Below, one piece after another: positions 26,939 through 36,476 of a stretch of 50,612 nucleotides of DNA. The stretch lies in NCBI GenBank assembly GCA_007134025.1, contig SLLR01000124.1, forward strand, positions 1-50,612. The letters run 5' to 3'. The stretch's first letter is position 1. The number at the start of each line of letters is the position of its first letter. A program made the position numbers and the translations under genes. Below the pieces are notes generated by a model that did no database searches, was not told the DNA's origin, and saw only the letters and a program-made list of their open reading frames with translations. The DNA comes from Desulfuromonadaceae bacterium (GTDB lineage Bacteria > Desulfobacterota > Desulfuromonadia > Desulfuromonadales > Syntrophotaleaceae).

Positions 26939-27901
26939 ATGAAATTTTTTCGCCGCCTCGTCAATCCGCTGATCGTGTTCATCGCCATCCAGTGCGCCTG
27001 GGTTCTGGTTGTGGTGTTCTGGACTTCGTGGTTCGTCCACAACAGTCGCAAGTTGCGGGCCATTGCCGAAAAATACGGCATGGAACTTCCGCAGAGCGGT
27101 GTCGACTGGCTGCTGTTTATCGAAGTCCTGGTTCTGCTCATCGCCATCCTGGCAGGGGTCTATATCATCTTTCTTTACTGGCAACGGCAATCGGCCCTGG
27201 CCAAAGAACAGCGTAATTTTATCTCCCAGGTCAGCCATGAATTCAAGTCTCCCCTGGCCTCCCTGCAACTGCACCTGGAAACGGTTCGCCTGCGGCAACC
27301 AACCCCGCAGCAAATGGACGCCTTTCTAAACACCATGCTTGAAGACACCCTGCGCCTGCGCAGCCTGGTCGATAATCTTCTCGATGCCAGCCGCCTTGAG
27401 CAGAAACGCGTGCGCCTTGACCTGCAGCCGGGCAATCTCTCGCAGGGGATCGCCAATTTTTTCCAGCACAGCAGGATCCATCTGCCGAAGGACACGGGTA
27501 TCACTCTGGACCTGGAACCCGACCTATATAGCCGCTTCGATCCTTCCGCCCTGCACATGGTGCTGCGCAATCTACTGGAAAACTCCCTGCTCTATTCGGA
27601 CGGGCCTGCCAGAGTTCACGTCAGTCTTAAAAAAGAGGGTTCCCGATGTCACCTCTGTTTCGCCGACCAGGGGCGGGGCATCGCGGCCAAGGACAAAAAA
27701 AAGGTCTTTCGCATGTTTTATCGCGTGCGGAAAAACGATGAGACCCTGAGCGGTTCAGGGCTCGGTCTGTTTATCGTCAAAGCAGCCGTCTGGCGCCACA
27801 AAGGCAAGGTGTGGCTTGAAAGCGAGGGACCGGGCACAGGCTGCAGCGTCCACATTCTTCTGCCCTGCACCGAGGCTGTAAAGGATTCCGAGCATGGCTG
27901 A
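26939..27901 (+). CDS. Membrane sensor histidine kinase, PhoR/EnvZ class
   Basis: 320 residues. Two membrane helices (about 12-35 and 56-78) flank a periplasmic loop of only about 20 residues, so sensing is probably within the membrane or through a partner. The kinase core has phosphoacceptor H100 (VSHEFKSPLA), N box LRNLLENSLLYSDG, and the FADQGRGI and GSGLGLFIVK boxes. There is no HAMP or PAS domain. Its stop overlaps the start of the regulator by 8 bases (ATGGCTGA), which supports translational coupling. Confidence 0.92.
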   Translation: MKFFRRLVNPLIVFIAIQCAWVLVVVFWTSWFVHNSRKLRAIAEKYGMELPQSGVDWLLFIEVLVLLIAILAGVYIIFLYWQRQSALAKEQRNFISQVSHEFKSPLASLQLHLETVRLRQPTPQQMDAFLNTMLEDTLRLRSLVDNLLDASRLEQKRVRLDLQPGNLSQGIANFFQHSRIHLPKDTGITLDLEPDLYSRFDPSALHMVLRNLLENSLLYSDGPARVHVSLKKEGSRCHLCFADQGRGIAAKDKKKVFRMFYRVRKNDETLSGSGLGLFIVKAAVWRHKGKVWLESEGPGTGCSVHILLPCTEAVKDSEHG

Positions 27902-28601
27902 GGCTTACATTCTGCTGGTGGAAGACGAGCTCCACATCGCTCAAGGGCTGAAATTCAATCTGGAAATGGAAGGATTCAGGGTCGTTCACCTCACAACCGG
28001 GGAACAGGCTTTGGACAGAGCTCCTTGGACCGGCTGCTGTCTGGTGATTCTGGATCGCATGCTGCCCGGCGTGGACGGGCTGGAGGTGTGCCGCGCCATG
28101 CGCCGGACCAATCCCCGCTTGCCGATCCTGATGCTGACCGCCATGGGGAAACCGAAGGATCGGGTGGAAGGTCTTGCGGAGGGAGCCGACGACTATCTGA
28201 GCAAGCCCTTCAGCCTTGAAGAATTTCTTTTGCGGGTCAGGGGAATGTTGCGGCGAGCCGACTGGTATCGCCCCCAGGAAAAAGCCGGGAAAGACTACTG
28301 CTTCGCCGGCAATCGCGTTGATCTGCAACAGCAGAGAGCCGTGGCCAAGGGCCGGGAAGTCTTGCTGACCGAGATTGAAACCCGCATGTTGCAGGTCTTC
28401 TTCCAGCACGAGAACCAGGTTCTGTCCCGCACGAAACTGCTGGAGCTGGTCTGGGGCGTCACTCCGAATACGGAAACCCGTACGCTGGACAATTTTATTG
28501 TTCGCTTGCGCAAGTATTTTGAAAAACAGCCTTCCGCGCCAGAGCATTTTCTTACTGTGCGCGGCAGGGGCTACCGGTTTGTGCGTAATCCCCGGGATTG
28601 A
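27894..28601 (+). CDS. OmpR/PhoB-family response regulator
   Basis: 235 residues. The receiver domain (1-120) has the phosphoacceptor D54 (VILDRMLPG) and the conserved lysine in SKPF. The C-terminal winged-helix DNA-binding domain (about 140-232) has the usual LTEIETRML and VRGRGYRFV blocks. It overlaps the kinase gene by 8 bases and is its clear cognate partner. Confidence 0.94.
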   Translation: MAEAYILLVEDELHIAQGLKFNLEMEGFRVVHLTTGEQALDRAPWTGCCLVILDRMLPGVDGLEVCRAMRRTNPRLPILMLTAMGKPKDRVEGLAEGADDYLSKPFSLEEFLLRVRGMLRRADWYRPQEKAGKDYCFAGNRVDLQQQRAVAKGREVLLTEIETRMLQVFFQHENQVLSRTKLLELVWGVTPNTETRTLDNFIVRLRKYFEKQPSAPEHFLTVRGRGYRFVRNPRD

Positions 28602-28692
28602 AACAGGTTGCAAAATGTAAAAAGGCCGAAAGGCAAAAGTCGATAAACTTCCGTCCGCCGGCCTTCAGTTCAGCCTGTGCAACTGTTTGATC

Positions 28693-29355
28693 TTACCCCA
28701 AAACCTCTTTGCGGAACTTATCGAGCCCGACTTCCTCGATGAACTTGCCGATGCGCCCCCGCTTGTTGAGCTTCTTGAACCATTCGACAATTTTGTCCAC
28801 GATCTGAAGAGCTTCCTCGTCGCCGGGCACATGTTCAACCAGGGTTTGGGACAGCCGGGGAAGACTGCCGCCATTACCGCCAACCATCACATTCCAGCCT
28901 TTCGGAGTCCCGAGCAGGGCGACATCCTTGATACAGGTTTCGGCACAGTCGTTGGCACAGCCGGAAACTGCCATTTTAAATTTCCAGGGCAGTTCCAGTC
29001 CGTGATATTTTTCATCAAGCTGCATTCCCACCCCGACAGCGTCCTGCTGACCGCGTTTGCAGAAGGTGGTTCCCGGACAGATCTTCACCGAACGCACACA
29101 GAGCCCGATAGCCGCCCCGGGCTTCTCGTCCAGAGCTTCCCAGACCTGATCCAGGGACTCCTCGGCCAAACCAACAATGGCGATGCGTTGCGCACTGGTA
29201 ATTTTGAGCGCCTGGGCGTTGAAGCGTTCGGCAACATCGGCGATTTTGCGTAAGGCCGCCGGGGAAGTCACACCGCCGGGAATGTGCGGGGCGATGGCGT
29301 AAGTTTCCTTGTCCCGTTGAACGATGGCCCCTTTCTCCAGAATATCTTTTTTCAT
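28693..29355 (-). CDS. Small siroheme/4Fe-4S sulfite (or nitrite) reductase
   Basis: 220 residues, about the size of the low-spin assimilatory-type sulfite reductase of Desulfovibrio vulgaris and far shorter than CysI or DsrAB. An N-terminal ferredoxin-like half domain (about 15-75) precedes the catalytic domain. The cluster-siroheme ligands are C93 and C99 (CPGTTFC) and C133 and C137 (CANDC), the Cx5C and Cx3C pattern of the family; C141 is an extra cysteine. AGGAG precedes the ATG. No electron-donor subunit is adjacent. Physiological role (sulfite assimilation, detoxification or nitrite reduction) is undetermined. Confidence 0.88.
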   Translation of the reverse strand: MKKDILEKGAIVQRDKETYAIAPHIPGGVTSPAALRKIADVAERFNAQALKITSAQRIAIVGLAEESLDQVWEALDEKPGAAIGLCVRSVKICPGTTFCKRGQQDAVGVGMQLDEKYHGLELPWKFKMAVSGCANDCAETCIKDVALLGTPKGWNVMVGGNGGSLPRLSQTLVEHVPGDEEALQIVDKIVEWFKKLNKRGRIGKFIEEVGLDKFRKEVLG

Positions 29356-29447
29356 CCGCTACTCCTCTGCTGAAAAGGTAACAACATGATGGCGTCACTA
29401 AAACACGCCCGAGGTCTGTAAAGCAATCCAACTTCGCGGATGATTCT

Positions 29448-29819
29448 CTACCGCGATGCCAGCAAATTGTCAACTGTGGCAAACAGATCTTCCAGCTTGA
29501 AGGGCTTGACCAGATAATCCGTCACTCCCAAAACTGCAGCCCGCTCCCGTTCAACTTGCTGATCCTTGGCGGTTATAATCATGAAGGGACAGAGCGGAGC
29601 GACGCTGTTCTGCTGCAGATACTCAATGGTTTCAAAGCCGTCCATGCCGCCGGGCATCATCAGATCGACGATAATCAGATCAAAGCGTTGCTCTCGGGCC
29701 ATCTGCACGGCCCGCTCTCCGCTCTCCGCCAGCAGGACCTGCCGATCCTGACTGCGCAAGCTGATTTCCAGCAGTTGACGAATAATGGCCTGATCGTCGA
29801 TAACAAGTATTTTTTTCAC
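29448..29819 (-). CDS. Single-domain response regulator (CheY-like)
   Basis: 123 residues, a receiver domain only. The acidic pocket is D8-D9, the phosphoacceptor D52 (IIVDLMMPGG) and the lysine in VKPF. No output domain follows, so it acts through protein contacts or a phosphorelay. It starts 24 bases after the PAS kinase stop on the same strand, making that kinase the likely phosphodonor. Confidence 0.92.
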   Translation of the reverse strand: MKKILVIDDQAIIRQLLEISLRSQDRQVLLAESGERAVQMAREQRFDLIIVDLMMPGGMDGFETIEYLQQNSVAPLCPFMIITAKDQQVERERAAVLGVTDYLVKPFKLEDLFATVDNLLASR

Positions 29820-29843
29820 GATGACATTCGAGTCCGTCTATTC

Positions 29844-31553
29844 CTATGCATCCGGCGCGTGCAATGGCAGGAAAAAAGTCACCACGGTACCCTCTCCGAT
29901 AATACTCTCCACCCAGACTTTGCCCCCATGAGCCTTGAGGATTTCCTGAACAATATTCATTCCCAGGCCCGTCCCCTCTATCGCCGAATTGGAGGTGTCG
30001 GCCCGGTAAAACTTATCAAAAATCCGTTGACGCTGCACTTCCGTCATCCCGATTCCCTGGTCCGAGACGGAAACGCATACATCGCCCTCCCGAATCTGTG
30101 CCGCGATCCGTATCGGTCCACCACCGGGAGAATATTTGACAGCATTGCCGAGAATATTCTCCAGCGCCTGAATCAGCTTGCCCCGGTCTCCCAGAACGAT
30201 CAACGGATCGGTCTCCAGAACAAGCTCAAACCGGTGACAGTCCGATGTCAAAGAAAATTGCGCAGCAATCTGTTTGAGCAACGGGGTCAGATCACAGGGG
30301 GTTTTCCCCAGAACAAAACCGGTTCCCGACTCAATCCGGGACAGGTCCAACAGGTCATTGACGATGCGACCGAGATTTTCCGCCTGTTCATGAATGATCG
30401 ACAACATGCTGCGGCACTCGCCCTTGTCCAGATCGGATCGGGTCAGCAGGACTTCGGAAAAACCTTGAATGGATGTAAGGGGGGTGCGTAACTCGTGAGC
30501 CGCAGTCGTAATAAATTCGGTTTTCATGGCGTCAATTTCCCGCTCACGGCTTATGTCCCTCAGGATGGTTATGGTCCCGGCATAGCTTTGGCAGGAATCC
30601 CGAATGGATGATCTGCGGGCCTGCAGGACAAGAGGCTGGTTGTGCAACCCGGCCGCAAGTTTAAGTTCGAACTGATCTGCCTCTTTTCGCCCATCAAGAA
30701 AACCGATCAAAGAATCGGGCAACAGGCCGCTGAGGGCAGGATCGGTCACCACTTTTCCGGCCACCTGGGACTGGGAAACCCCCAGCAGCGCTTCCGCCCT
30801 GGGGTTCATGAGAATTACCCGCCGACAGGGATCGGTCACCACCAGCCCATCGCCAACGGATTCAAGAATACAGGCGATCCTCGCCTGTGCCTCCCGGGCG
30901 GAATGGAGGGCCCCTTGGAGATCGGCTTCCGATCGCTTGAGACCGGAAATATCCTGAACCAGTCCTATGCCGTAAAGCGGCTGCCGAAGGTCGTCGAAGA
31001 CCCAGGCACTGGTGACGTGACCCCAGACCGGCTTGCCGTCCTTACGGATAAAGCGTTTTTCGTAATCAAAGGCTTCGCAGTTGCCGGCGCGTAGGGCCTC
31101 AAATTGTTTACAGGTAGCGGGCAGATCATCGGGGTGGGTCAGGTCAAACAAGGTAAGGTGACGCAGCTCTTCAGGACGGTAACCGATAAAGCGGCAAAAC
31201 GCCGGGTTAACCTGAAGATAGCGTCCTTCCAGGGTGATGGTGTTCATGCCGGCCGCGGCATGCTCAAATATGGAGCGAAACAACTCTTTGCTGGCCTGCA
31301 ACCCGCCATCCAGCCGCTGACTTCGCACCACGATTGATTGCAGAAGATTGTTGGCTTCAGTCAACTGGCGGGTGCGCTGTCTGACCATCGCCGGGAGAAG
31401 AACACTGCCCGACTGTCCGGAGTTGCGTTGCCGGCGGGCCGACCGGATCGAACCGGCCTCTGAGGTATCAGACGGTTGCGGCGCAAAGGTTCTGATCTGT
31501 CGACGCTTGAGCTTCCGCAACGTTCGATTAATTGTAAACTTTCTGTTCTCCAT
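29844..31553 (-). CDS. Cytoplasmic PAS-domain sensor histidine kinase
   Basis: About 569 residues. A basic, low-complexity N-terminus (1-50) is followed by two PAS domains (about 85-200 and 205-320) and the kinase core with H353 (TAAHELRTPLTS), N box ENILGNAVKYS, VSDQGIGM and GTGLGMNIV. No membrane segment is seen, so it senses a cytoplasmic signal. The ATG at 31553 is the first ATG of the frame and has no strong ribosome-binding site, so the start is uncertain; a TTG at 31655 would add 34 residues. A receiver-only partner follows. Confidence 0.9.
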   Translation of the reverse strand: MENRKFTINRTLRKLKRRQIRTFAPQPSDTSEAGSIRSARRQRNSGQSGSVLLPAMVRQRTRQLTEANNLLQSIVVRSQRLDGGLQASKELFRSIFEHAAAGMNTITLEGRYLQVNPAFCRFIGYRPEELRHLTLFDLTHPDDLPATCKQFEALRAGNCEAFDYEKRFIRKDGKPVWGHVTSAWVFDDLRQPLYGIGLVQDISGLKRSEADLQGALHSAREAQARIACILESVGDGLVVTDPCRRVILMNPRAEALLGVSQSQVAGKVVTDPALSGLLPDSLIGFLDGRKEADQFELKLAAGLHNQPLVLQARRSSIRDSCQSYAGTITILRDISREREIDAMKTEFITTAAHELRTPLTSIQGFSEVLLTRSDLDKGECRSMLSIIHEQAENLGRIVNDLLDLSRIESGTGFVLGKTPCDLTPLLKQIAAQFSLTSDCHRFELVLETDPLIVLGDRGKLIQALENILGNAVKYSPGGGPIRIAAQIREGDVCVSVSDQGIGMTEVQRQRIFDKFYRADTSNSAIEGTGLGMNIVQEILKAHGGKVWVESIIGEGTVVTFFLPLHAPDA

Positions 31554-31907
31554 GGCTTTGGCGAAACCGCGCCGATCCTTCCATAAATGCCACCTGTCAC
31601 CGTCTTCACTCCGAGACCCTCGGCACTGTAATGCAGGGGCAAAACCAGGCGACAAGCTGACAGTTTTTGTTGTGCATTTTCATTACAGAAGCCAACGGCG
31701 CAAGGTAGAAGAAAAGCGGAACCTTGGTCCGCAGAGGGTGCGTCATCGCCTTCAAGGAAAAGCGGCTAAACCCCAAGTGACACATTTTATCGAACCTTTC
31801 CACAAATACAACGATGGAGTGCATTTTGTTTTCGGCGGCGGCTGGCAAACTGTTGAAAACGGCCGACAAAGACTCGGGAATGGACTTTTAACCGCGAGCC
31901 ATTATGG

Positions 31908-34106
31908 CTAAAACATATCCACCGGGTCGACATCGATAAGCGCCGAAACCCCCGCCGGAACTTCCTTGCGCAGCCTGTCAAAGTGCCGCAACAGGTGGCG
32001 CAGAGCAAGTCGATTGGTGGATTTGAGCAGAATCTGGCGGCGCCATTTGCCGCGCAGTCGACTCAGGGGACAGGGAGCCGGTCCAAGAATTTCCACCGGT
32101 ATCCCGTTGGCCAGATCCTGCCAGGCCTGTGCCAGCTGTTCGGCGGCGGCCATGACCCGCTGTTCGTCGTTGCCGGCAATCAGGCAGTTCACCAAGTGAC
32201 CGAAGGGCGGGTAACCCAGCACTTCTCGAAGGTTCAGTTCTTCATCGTAAAATGACCGATAATCGTGCCCGGCCACACAGTTCAGCACATAGTGACCGGG
32301 ATCATAAGTCTGAATCAGAACCCGACCGGGCTGCTCACCCCGACCGGCCCGGCCCGCTACCTGGGCCAACAGGGAGAAGGTTCGCTCGGCAGCTCGAAAG
32401 TCGGGAAAGTTCAGGGCGCTGTCGGCGTTTACCACGCCCACCAAAGTGACGCCGGGAAAGTCGTGTCCTTTGGCCACCATTTGAGTTCCCAACAGAATAT
32501 CGATGCGGCGGGCGGACATGCCGTCAATCAGCTTTTGATGGGATCCTTTGCGCGACGTCGTATCCCGGTCCATGCGGCCGATGACGGCATCGGGCAGCAA
32601 TGCTGCCAGCTCCTCCTCCAATCGCTCGGTGCCGGCCCCCTCGGGAACCATGTCGCAACCGTGGCAGGCCGGACAATGGTCCGGCGGTAACAGGGCGAAG
32701 TCGCAGTAATTGCACCGTAGCAGGCGCTGTTTCTGGTAATAGGTCAGGGCAATCTCGCAGTTGGGGCAGCGTATGGTCACGCCGCAATCGGCACACAGCA
32801 AAAAAGGAGCAAAGCCCCGCCGATTGAGCAGCAGCAGAGACTGCTCGCCCTTCTCGAAATTGTCCTGCAAGGCCAGCCGCAGTGTCTCGGCCAGAATGCC
32901 CTCGGGGCGCTGCTCTGTCAGGTCGATGAGCTGCACCTCCGGCAAAGGCCTGCCCAGAATCCTCTCGGCCAGGGGCAGATAGGCGGCCTGTCCCTTTTGA
33001 ACCCGGTAAAAAGTCGTCAGAGCCGGGGTGGCGCTACCCAGCACAACCGTGGCGTGTTGCATCTTGCCCCGCAACAGGGCTAGGTCCCGGGCGTGGTAGC
33101 GAAAGCCGTCTCCTTGCTTGTAACTGCCGTCGTGCTCCTCATCGATGAGAATCAGGCCGATGTTCTCCAGCGGGGCAAAAATCGCCGACCGAGCACCGAT
33201 AACGATGTCGATTTCGCCGCGAGCCACCGCTCGCCAGGAATCGTAACGTTCACCGCTGGACAACCCCGAATGGAGCACTGCCAGGCGGGCATTCCGGTTG
33301 GCAAACCGTGCTCGAAAACGTCCCACCAACTGCGGAGTCAGGGCTATTTCCGGAACCAGAACCAGCGCCTTGCGGCCTCGATCGAGTACCTGCTGAACGG
33401 AGCGAAGATAGACTTCCGTTTTGCCGCTGCCCGTTACTCCGTGCAGCAGCATGGGACGAAAGCTCTGGTCATCCAGAGCTTCTTCGACGGCGGCGAGGGC
33501 AGACCGCTGGCTTGCGGAAGGCTCTACCGGCAAGTCGGCGCCGGCGGGCAGGTCGGCAAAGGGATCCCTTTGCCTCTCCCGTTGGCTTTCTTCCACAAAA
33601 CCCTGCTGCTGCAGTCGCCGCAGGCTGTCGTAAACCTCGCCAAACTGGCCTTTGATCTGCTCCAGAGTGCCGCCAGAGTGCTGCCGCAGATAATCCACAA
33701 GGGCCTGCTGCTTGGCCCCGCGGGGTTTCCCTGCCAGGGGCCGCAGGAAAAAAAATCGTTCTTTGAGAATCCCCGGTTCCCTTCCGGCGCCGCCAAGACC
33801 GGCCGGCAGAGCCGTGCGAATGACTTCGCCTATGGGGTGGCAGTAATAATCGGCGGCCCATTCGAAAAAGGGTACCAGGGATTCCCCGAACAAGGGGGCG
33901 GGGTCCAGCACTTCGACCACCTCTTTCAGGGAGATCGTTTCCTCCTTGACAAAGCCGAGCAGATAGCCGACCACCGTCCTTCTGCCCAGCGGCACACGCA
34001 GGCGGGAACCGATTTTTGCCTGGGTCATCAACCTTTCGGGCAACCGGTAATGCAGAGTTTTTCGTAGCGGCGCGGCGACAGCCACGCGAACGGTCTGGTC
34101 GGACAA
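31908..34106 (-). CDS. priA: Primosomal replication-restart helicase PriA
   Basis: Restarts stalled replication forks by reloading the replicative helicase. The roughly 732-residue protein has the N-terminal 3'-end-binding domain and the superfamily 2 helicase core with Walker A GVTGSGKTE and DEEH box (LILIDEEHD). The zinc-binding cysteine cluster follows (CADC, CPNC, CNYC and CPACHG), then motifs V-VI (AGRAGRG). TTG at 34106 is chosen as the start because AGGTG lies 7 bases upstream; an in-frame TTG at 34112 is too close to that site. Confidence 0.95.
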   Translation of the reverse strand: MSDQTVRVAVAAPLRKTLHYRLPERLMTQAKIGSRLRVPLGRRTVVGYLLGFVKEETISLKEVVEVLDPAPLFGESLVPFFEWAADYYCHPIGEVIRTALPAGLGGAGREPGILKERFFFLRPLAGKPRGAKQQALVDYLRQHSGGTLEQIKGQFGEVYDSLRRLQQQGFVEESQRERQRDPFADLPAGADLPVEPSASQRSALAAVEEALDDQSFRPMLLHGVTGSGKTEVYLRSVQQVLDRGRKALVLVPEIALTPQLVGRFRARFANRNARLAVLHSGLSSGERYDSWRAVARGEIDIVIGARSAIFAPLENIGLILIDEEHDGSYKQGDGFRYHARDLALLRGKMQHATVVLGSATPALTTFYRVQKGQAAYLPLAERILGRPLPEVQLIDLTEQRPEGILAETLRLALQDNFEKGEQSLLLLNRRGFAPFLLCADCGVTIRCPNCEIALTYYQKQRLLRCNYCDFALLPPDHCPACHGCDMVPEGAGTERLEEELAALLPDAVIGRMDRDTTSRKGSHQKLIDGMSARRIDILLGTQMVAKGHDFPGVTLVGVVNADSALNFPDFRAAERTFSLLAQVAGRAGRGEQPGRVLIQTYDPGHYVLNCVAGHDYRSFYDEELNLREVLGYPPFGHLVNCLIAGNDEQRVMAAAEQLAQAWQDLANGIPVEILGPAPCPLSRLRGKWRRQILLKSTNRLALRHLLRHFDRLRKEVPAGVSALIDVDPVDMF

Positions 34107-34180
34107 GGGCAATCACCTCGCTGCCGGTCAGGCGCGGTTGCGGGTTACTGAAGATCAGGAAAAATTCGGCGCAGGGATGT

Positions 34181-34210
34181 TTGCGGCACCCTTGCAGACC
34201 GTGCTATATT
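34181..34210 (+). promoter_or_regulatory. Possible sigma-70 promoter for the phosphoesterase gene
   Basis: TTGCGG (34181-34186), 18 bases, TATATT (34205-34210), between the divergent priA and phosphoesterase genes. Confidence 0.4.
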
Positions 34211-34268
34211 TTGCCATCGACCCCGTAGTTCACCTGCTCTGTTCAAGAAGACGGAGCCACGGTCATTA

Positions 34269-35219
34269 TTGCTTTCGGGAGCCCTGCGCCTCGTGAACGA
34301 CACGCCGCCTGCCGCTGACTCCTTCGGCATATCCCGCCGCCGCTTTCTGGCATCGGCGGCTACCTTGGGCGGCGGCCTTCTGCTGGGCAAGGCCGCCTGG
34401 CACGAACCGCGAACTTTTATCCTTGAGGAGCGGCAACTGCATCTTGCCAAGATCCCTCCGGGACCCGGCCTGCGCATCGTGCACCTGTCCGACCTGCATT
34501 TACGTTCGCTGCCAAGAACCTTTGCCACCGCCGTAGAGACCATCAACAAGCTGCGCCCCGACTTGATCCTGCTGACCGGTGACTACCTCGATCAGGCCCG
34601 CCAGCTTGAAGGAGCCATTCAATTCATCCGCAAGCTGAGTGCTGCTCAGGGCATATTTGCCATACAGGGCAACTGGGAATACTGGGCACGGCTGGAAGGG
34701 GAACCTTTACGGCGGGGACTGGCAGCAGCGGGCGCCGAACTGTTGATCGATGAGCGCCGGGACCTGCTGATTCGCGGCATACCCGTTTCGATCCTCGGGA
34801 TCGACTACCCCTCGGCCTCACACAATCTGGAAACGGTCTCCCGGCTCGCAACAAGGGGCCGGGTCAACATTGCGCTGTCACACGTGCCGGCCTTCAGCCA
34901 CAACAAGTTGGCCGGTCTTGCCGATCTAATTCTCAGCGGCCACACTCACGGCGGGCAGGTTCGCCTGCCTTATGTTCAACCCTTCTACCTGCCCCGCTTT
35001 TCCCTGCCCTACATCTCCGGCCTCTATCGGGTCACGGAAAAACACATCCCGTTGTACGTCAACCGCGGCATGGGGACCAGTCTGCTGCCCGTGCGATTTC
35101 TGTGTCCACCGGAAATAACCCTGTTAACACTCGGCAACCCGCCTGGCGCAGAACTTCCCTGGCGGCGGCCGCCACGGGATACTTCCGGCGATCGTTCAGG
35201 GTCCGTCGAGCATCGGTAG
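34269..35219 (+). CDS. Tat-exported calcineurin-like metallophosphoesterase
   Basis: About 316 residues. A twin-arginine signal, SRRRFLASAATLGGGLLLG (about 23-41), directs export of a folded metalloenzyme. The metal-binding motifs are HLSDLHL, GDYLD, GNWEYW, LSHVP and SGHTHGGQ. This pattern matches the YkuE/YaeI-type phosphodiesterases. The histidine normally found in GN[H][D/E] is tryptophan here. The start is uncertain: TTG 34269 or GTG 34293, each with a weak ribosome-binding site; both keep the Tat signal. The 3' end overlaps the end of aroF by 24 bases on the opposite strand. Substrate unknown. Confidence 0.88.
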   Translation: MLSGALRLVNDTPPAADSFGISRRRFLASAATLGGGLLLGKAAWHEPRTFILEERQLHLAKIPPGPGLRIVHLSDLHLRSLPRTFATAVETINKLRPDLILLTGDYLDQARQLEGAIQFIRKLSAAQGIFAIQGNWEYWARLEGEPLRRGLAAAGAELLIDERRDLLIRGIPVSILGIDYPSASHNLETVSRLATRGRVNIALSHVPAFSHNKLAGLADLILSGHTHGGQVRLPYVQPFYLPRFSLPYISGLYRVTEKHIPLYVNRGMGTSLLPVRFLCPPEITLLTLGNPPGAELPWRRPPRDTSGDRSGSVEHR

Positions 35220-36209
35220 CATACGCTTTATCTGGCCCATCAACTGACTGAACCCCTGCTCGGTCAGACTCTGGGCCCCGTCACACAAAGCGATCTCCGG
35301 AGCGGGATGCACCTCGATCATCAGGCCGTGAGCTCCCGCCACCAGCGCTGCCTTGGACATCACCGGCACCAGCGCCCGCTTGCCGGTGGCGTGGCTGGGA
35401 TCGACGATGATCGGCAGATGGCTGAGTTCCCTCACCAGAGGCACAATGGCCAGATCAAGGGTGTTACGAGTGGCCGTCTCAAAGGTCCGTATACCCCGCT
35501 CACAAAGCACGACCTGCGTATTGCCCTCGGCGAGCAGGTACTCGGCCGCTGCCAGAAACTCTTCAAGGGTAGCGCTCATACCCCGCTTCAGCAATACCGG
35601 CATCTTGAGCTTGCCGACTTCCTTGAGCAGTTCAAAGTTCTGCATGTTGCGAGCGCCGATCTGCACCATATGGGCGTACCGGCAGACCGCTTCCAGTTGG
35701 CTGATACGCATGACTTCGGTAACCACCGGCATGCCGACTTCGTCGCCGGCCGCCCGCAGATACCGCAGTCCTTCTTCACCGAGACCCTGAAAAGTATGCG
35801 GTCCAGTGCGCGGCTTGAAGGCACCGCCGCGAAGAATGTGGGCTCCAGCTTTTTTTACCAGCCGGGCAGCGGCACTTATCTGGTCGGCGCTTTCGACGGA
35901 ACAGGGACCGGCCATAATAACCGGCGGCAACCCGTCTCCGAGCAACACATCGGCTACCTGCACCTGGCTGGAAGAGGGATGGAAGTCCCGGGAAACAAGC
36001 TTATAGGGTTTGCTGACATGGATCACCTCAAGGACACCGGGCAACTCCAGGATGGTACCATCCTCGACATATCCCTGATTGCCAAGCACGCCGATGGCTG
36101 TGCGTTCCTTACCGGGTATCGGTTCGCTGCGAAAACCGAGGGCCTTGACCGCGGCCTGAACCGCTTCGATTTCCCCGGCGGAAGCATGGTGATGCATCAC
36201 AATAAGCAT
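35196..36209 (-). CDS. aroF: 3-deoxy-7-phosphoheptulonate (DAHP) synthase
   Basis: First step of the shikimate pathway, condensing phosphoenolpyruvate and erythrose-4-phosphate. The 337-residue protein is the type I-beta form. It has an N-terminal ferredoxin-like regulatory domain (about 1-70), then the TIM barrel with GPCSVES, the KPRTGPHTFQGLG loop and DPSHATGKR. The N-terminal domain implies feedback control by an aromatic amino acid or prephenate, as known for this class. AGGGAAAGG precedes the ATG. Confidence 0.95.
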   Translation of the reverse strand: MLIVMHHHASAGEIEAVQAAVKALGFRSEPIPGKERTAIGVLGNQGYVEDGTILELPGVLEVIHVSKPYKLVSRDFHPSSSQVQVADVLLGDGLPPVIMAGPCSVESADQISAAARLVKKAGAHILRGGAFKPRTGPHTFQGLGEEGLRYLRAAGDEVGMPVVTEVMRISQLEAVCRYAHMVQIGARNMQNFELLKEVGKLKMPVLLKRGMSATLEEFLAAAEYLLAEGNTQVVLCERGIRTFETATRNTLDLAIVPLVRELSHLPIIVDPSHATGKRALVPVMSKAALVAGAHGLMIEVHPAPEIALCDGAQSLTEQGFSQLMGQIKRMLPMLDGP

Positions 36210-36476
36210 GGTCAGCCTTTCCCTTGATCAAAATACCGAGCTTCTGTAGGGATTTCCCCAACGGTGTCAAACTGAATGAGGACCGAAGACCCGTTTCGCC
36301 TTGGCGCTGCGATGGCCCCTATGCTAGATACCACTTTTCGTTCGGCCAGCGCAATGAGCAAACAGAGGATTGAAATCGTGTAATGCATATGCTATTTTGC
36401 TTGGCTTCGATTGGCCGGATCAAGTCGTTAGGAACCCTTCCGGATTGTTACTAAAAAACACAAGGCCTGATTCCCC

